The notes beneath the pieces were generated by a model. That model was not told where the DNA came from. It saw only the letters and a program-made list of their open reading frames with translations, and searched no databases. Positions 61,388 through 64,000 of a stretch of 64,000 nucleotides of DNA are shown piece after piece. Position 1 is the first letter of the stretch, and every line of letters begins with the position of its first letter. Source of the DNA: Gemmatimonadota bacterium (GTDB taxonomy: Bacteria; Gemmatimonadota; Gemmatimonadetes; Longimicrobiales; Gaopeijiaceae); contig DQPL01000019.1 of assembly GCA_015664885.1 (NCBI GenBank), positions 30,842 through 94,841 on the forward strand, in the 5' to 3' direction. The position numbers and the translations under genes are program-made.

Positions 61388-62059
61388 CTATCCCCAGATG
61401 TCGAAGAACTCGACGCCCTCTGAGGAGCCTGGAGGGCCTGCCGGGACTAGGTAGCCCAAGAGCAGGTCTGTGGCCTCCTTGACGATCACGGGCCTCGGCA
61501 GCGCCTTACCGCTGGTCGCGTCCTCCGCGTCGACCACGCCCAGCACGGCCAGCAGCCCGAGGCGGACGGCAAGCTCCGGCTGGAGGTGATCGATCTCGTC
61601 CCTACGAGCCAGGAGCAGCTCCGAGATGCCATTGAGCAGGCGCTTGCGAAACGCAGAGTAGGCATCGTCGTTGCCGCGCGCCGCACGGTCCAGAGCGCGA
61701 AGGTAGGACGCGCGGGAGCGCTGAGCGTCGAAGAGCAGTCCCACGGAGCCGGCAGCAAGCTCCCTTAGCTCGAGCGCGGACCAATCACGCGATGCCAGAG
61801 CTTCGCTCCAGCGCTCAAGCGCTTCTTGCCAGACCCGCTCACCCAGGTAGTCGAGCAGATCGCTCTTGCCCTTGAAGCGGGCGTAGAAGGACCCAACCGA
61901 CGATTCTGCGCGGGCGACGACCGCCTGGACCGTGAGGCCCGCGGGGCCCTCCTCGTCCAGAATGCTGAGCGAGGCCTGCACGATGCGCTCCAGGGTACGG
62001 CGCGAGCGTGTCTGTTTGGGCGGGGTCAGGCTGGTGTGTTCGGTGGAAACGGGAGCCAT
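61388..62059 (-). CDS. TetR-family transcriptional regulator
   Basis: A 223-residue TetR regulator. N-terminal HTH: SRRTLERIVQASLSILDEEG, LTVQAVVARAESSVGSFYARFKGKSDLL. The C-terminal ligand domain is all-helical (ELRELAAGSVGLLFDAQRSR, RLGLLAVLGVVDAED). ATG 62059 is chosen because the clear operator palindrome (62068-62094) lies immediately upstream. A start at 62122 would put the operator inside the coding region. No obvious target neighbour exists, so autoregulation is the main inference. Confidence 0.87.
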   Translation of the reverse strand: MAPVSTEHTSLTPPKQTRSRRTLERIVQASLSILDEEGPAGLTVQAVVARAESSVGSFYARFKGKSDLLDYLGERVWQEALERWSEALASRDWSALELRELAAGSVGLLFDAQRSRASYLRALDRAARGNDDAYSAFRKRLLNGISELLLARRDEIDHLQPELAVRLGLLAVLGVVDAEDATSGKALPRPVIVKEATDLLLGYLVPAGPPGSSEGVEFFDIWG

Positions 62060-62067
62060 GGACTCTA

Positions 62068-62094
62068 ATATAGAATAGAATTCTTGTTCTATAT
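62068..62094. promoter_or_regulatory. TetR operator palindrome
   Basis: ATATAGAA (62068-62075) and TTCTATAT (62087-62094) are perfect inverted arms, and the centre contains another perfect palindrome AGAATTCT (62077-62084). The 27-bp AT-rich element begins nine bases upstream of the tetR ATG, ideal for autorepression. Confidence 0.82.
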
Positions 62095-62390
62095 AAGTCG
62101 GTTGAGTGTTCTGGCGCAACATTTTTGGAAATGCGGAGGATTTGCATGCGCCCCAACGTCAGTGACTCTTTGTTGCATGACTCGCTCGGGGCGCAGGAGG
62201 TACTGACGGCGCGCTGACGGCTGGTATCTAGGATTGCGGGGCGATTCCAATCACACCTCAGCCCGAGCCCTCACCGTGTGCCCACGATCGATTCCACCAC
62301 TCCAGCTGCTCGGGGAGCCCCCCTACAACGCACTCCGGCCCATGGAGGGGGGCAAGGATCAGCTTAGGGCGGAAGGGGCGGAAGCCCGGA
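62095..62390. other. Intergenic stretch, no supported gene
   Basis: About 300 bases between the tetR operator and the AraC remnant. Small frames are present but none has homology I recognise. G-runs (GGAGGGGGG near 62344) and a GGAAGGGGCGGAAG repeat occur. This may be decayed 5' sequence of the AraC gene. Confidence 0.45.
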
Positions 62391-62998
62391 TCCGCGCTGG
62401 TCTGGGTACTGGAGAGCGGCGCCACGGAGTCTGATCACAACATCGTCGAGCAGCGCCCGGGTGGTCTCTCACTCATCGTGATCCTGCCGCGGGTAGCGGA
62501 TCTCGCCAACGATCCGACCATCCTCCATCTCATCGAGGCCTGCTGCCCTCACGGAATTCTGCCGTTTCATGAGAGACTCGCTGAGCGCGAGCTTGCTCAG
62601 GTGCTCAAGCGGCCTCCCGACGATCTCAGCGCTTCGGTGACCGACTATCTGGCCTGGCGCGGAATTAGGATCGACCGCAACACGGTGCACCTCATTCGTC
62701 GCACGATCGACAAGTCCGCGGATCTACACTCGATCAGTGCTCTCGCCAGGAGCATGTACGTGTCGCGTCGCGCCCTCGGGCGCCGGTTCTTGAGTAGGGG
62801 GCTGCCGGTGCCCTCGCACTGGCTGCAGCTTGGTCGGCTCCTACGCGTGGCGATCAAACGTCAAAATAGCCGGAGAGCATCTTCTCGGTACCGTACAGGT
62901 TCGGTTATCTCGTCGCCGACATGAACGCCATCCAGCTCACCGCTGAAGCCCGCGGCCTCCATAACGACCCAGCGCGCGCGCCGTCTGGCGTTTCTTAA
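62391..62998 (+). pseudogene. AraC-family regulator gene with frameshift and eroded ends
   Basis: The frame through GTG 62478 reads LIVILPRVADLANDPTILHL, then RTIDKSADLHSISALARSMY and VSRRALGRRFLSRGLPVPSH with WLQLGRLLRVAIK, the first helix-turn-helix of an AraC domain. At about 62875 the homology moves one frame to ESIFSVPYRFGY, the second HTH, and then degenerates before a TAA at 62996. There is no clean start. It was probably an AraC-type regulator; it should not make a working protein now. Confidence 0.62.
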
Positions 62999-63002
62999 AC
63001 GC

Positions 63003-63305
63003 ATGCTGGAGTCCGGCAGGTTGCAGGTGCGCGCCGCGCCGCTGGCGGGCTGGTCGCCCGACTTCACGGTCTTCTCCGACGCGGCAGGGCCGTCCGCGGT
63101 GCTCACGGGATTCCACTGGTTCGAGCGTCCCTACCCCCACCGCGGTCCGGCGCTTTCCTCACTGCATTTCGCCGACGCCGCGCGGGTCACGAGCCGCAGG
63201 CACGCGGAGCTCCGGCAGACGGCGCACGACATCGGGCCGGCGGTCTGGAGCATCCTCTCCAAGGCCCGCCCACGCGGGATGGCAGTTGCTGCGGGGCCCG
63301 GTTGA
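63003..63305 (+). CDS. 100-residue C-terminal-like fragment, unknown
   Basis: ATG 63003 opens a 100-residue frame: GRLQVRAAPLAGWSPDFTVF, VLTGFHWFERPYPHRGPALS and AELRQTAHDIGPAVWSIL. It looks like an authentic conserved C-terminus (aromatic and Pro/His-rich core), and the frame is open upstream for about 15 codons (RARRLAFLKRM) before decaying. I suspect the 3' end of a larger gene whose 5' part is lost. Function unknown. It lies next to the AraC remnant. Confidence 0.4.
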   Translation: MLESGRLQVRAAPLAGWSPDFTVFSDAAGPSAVLTGFHWFERPYPHRGPALSSLHFADAARVTSRRHAELRQTAHDIGPAVWSILSKARPRGMAVAAGPG

Positions 63306-63365
63306 CACCTCTGCTCAGTCGATCTCTATTTTCCTTCCGCTCCCCGTGACAGGGTCCGGTGCCTT

Positions 63366-63438
63366 TCCGGCGTAGCTCAGTTGGTAGAGCAGCTGGCTGT
63401 TAACCAGCGGGTCACAGGTTCGAGTCCTGTCGCCGGAG
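63366..63438 (+). tRNA. tRNA-Asn (anticodon GTT)
   Basis: A full cloverleaf: acceptor TCCGGCG/CGCCGGA (63366-63372 with 63431-63437), D-arm GCTC AGTTGGTAGAGC, anticodon stem GCTGG/CCAGC with loop CTGTTAA (anticodon GTT), variable GGGTC, T-arm ACAGG TTCGAGT CCTGT and discriminator G. CCA is not encoded. Confidence 0.97.
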
Positions 63439-63454
63439 TTATATAAAGCGACGT

Positions 63455-63486
63455 CCCGCAAGCACTTACAGCTTGGGGGGCTTTTT
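63455..63486 (+). terminator. Terminator-like hairpin after tRNA-Asn
   Basis: CCCGCAAGC and GCTTGGGGG (63455-63463 with 63471-63479) pair with one mismatch round a 7-base loop, followed by a C and five T residues. Confidence 0.65.
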
Positions 63487-63892
63487 CTTTAGGTGCTGCT
63501 CAGGAGAGGTGCGAGCTATACGCGAGCAACAGAAACGGTTTGCAAAGTTTTTTCGTCAAAATGGGCGCCCAGCGCCAGTGACGAGTGACATGGTGACAAA
63601 CTGGCCTCCGACTCGCTCACCGAACTCACCGAAGTCTTTGCCTCCCCGGCCCCCCTTCATCGCCGCTGGGGGCGGGCACAGGTGCAAGGCGGCACATACC
63701 ACCCCGTGTTAGCGAGCCGTTGAAGCCCGCAAGGCGACGGGTGGCGGTAGCCAGCCAGTTCTAGTTGGGTCAACACCCCAGTACCCCCGCCCCCCCATTT
63801 CCACCAAGCCTACCGCTCACCCATACAACACTGTTTTGGTCGTCCGATCATACGAGTACGTTGCGAGAGCACTTCTAGTGGAGGATGGTCCG
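63487..63892. other. Intergenic stretch without a supported gene
   Basis: About 400 bases between the tRNA terminator and the Sel1 gene. Frames of up to 79 codons exist but have no homology or signal I recognise. C-runs occur at 63645-63655 and 63786-63797. No integrase or attachment-site repeat of the tRNA 3' end is visible before the window edge. Confidence 0.5.
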
Positions 63893-64000
63893 ATGGCGAA
63901 AGCCGGACAGTCAGCCTTATGTGAGGGCTTGTCAGAAGGGTCTCCGTTGGAGGATCTGCGTCGCTGCGCCGAGCAAGGGGATGCGCGTGCCCAGACCAAC
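63893..64000 (+). CDS. Sel1-repeat (TPR-like) protein, 5' end only
   Basis: ATG 63893, preceded by GGAGG eight bases upstream (63880-63884), opens a frame that runs off the window after 36 codons. The last residues, LEDLRRCAEQGDARAQTN, are the first helix of a Sel1 repeat (LxxxAEQGxAxAQxNLGxxY). Sel1 proteins are helical solenoids for protein contacts. The frame before the repeat lacks a signal peptide. Confidence 0.7.
   Translation, partial: MAKAGQSALCEGLSEGSPLEDLRRCAEQGDARAQTN

Noticed and set aside
63473..63712. A 79-codon frame after tRNA-Asn
   Set aside because: It begins inside the terminator hairpin, is Pro/Arg-rich, and shows no signal or motif.

Overview
The window is high-GC (about 63-65% by eye) DNA of a Gram-negative bacterium, probably from an environmental assembly. 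An outer membrane is implied by hldD (LPS heptose synthesis), two large DUF5916 outer-membrane-type proteins and about ten lipobox proteins. DUF5916/CBM9 proteins, N-terminal stubs of PASTA-less Ser/Thr kinases, Gfo/Idh/MocA + DUF1080 operons and small plug-like lipoproteins together remind me most of Gemmatimonadota. That placement is inference, not proof. No insertion sequence, prophage or CRISPR array is visible.

Layout. 0-9.5 kb: amino-acid and lipid housekeeping (DadA-like oxidase, zinc alcohol dehydrogenase, serine hydrolase, FadI-like thiolase, hotdog thioesterase, DASS carboxylate transporter). 9.5-11.2 kb: a scar made of an aminotransferase fragment abutting a broken RCC1-repeat lipoprotein gene. 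11.2-16.2 kb: a molybdenum hydroxylase operon whose FAD subunit carries the extra cysteine insert of 4-hydroxybenzoyl-CoA reductase, coupled to a DUF1460 amidase-like gene. 16.3-20.1 kb: bacilliredoxin, then an M20 peptidase/cupin/DUF1028 operon. 20.3-23.1 kb: a sugar operon (Gfo/Idh/MocA plus two DUF1080 proteins). 23.1-27.5 kb: an M1 aminopeptidase and two amidohydrolases. 27.7-38.1 kb: cysK, NmrA, dienelactone hydrolase, arginase/DoxX/LiaF-like, M20, 7Fe ferredoxin, cobalamin adenosyltransferase and alpha/beta hydrolases. 38.2-42.9 kb: an uncharacterised HTH-zinc ribbon/RDD/HD module followed by ccdA, a DsbA-like lipoprotein and a CTG-started lipoprotein. 43-48.6 kb: an orphan antitoxin, then a five-gene tripartite tricarboxylate transporter operon with a ThDP enzyme embedded. 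48.7-54.3 kb: kinase remnants, SDR, a Phd/VapC-type toxin-antitoxin pair, hldD, a two-subunit decarboxylase and an esterase. 54.3-55.8 kb: a cysteine-rich MarR regulator and arsM. 55.9-60.4 kb: tandem DUF5916 paralogues. 60.5-64 kb: a collapsed hybrid histidine kinase, TetR with a clear operator, a broken AraC gene, tRNA-Asn and the start of a Sel1-repeat gene.

Two themes stand out. First, genes are packed with start/stop overlaps (ATGA, TGATG, GTGA, TTGA and twice CTGA), so translational coupling is the norm; the two CTGA cases argue for real CTG start codons. Second, an unusual number of genes are broken: an aminotransferase fragment with an in-frame TGA, an RCC1 gene with four lesions, an RDD gene with a one-base slip in a C-run, a lipoprotein with an in-frame TAG, a toxin stub, a kinase and a histidine kinase that keep both ends but have lost the middle, a 28-codon kinase stub and a frameshifted AraC gene. 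These are either real decay or assembly damage, and read mapping would tell which.

Metabolically, the genes suggest a heterotroph that scavenges peptides, D-amino acids, carboxylates, sugar derivatives and possibly aromatic thioesters, with arsenic methylation and thiol-redox maintenance.
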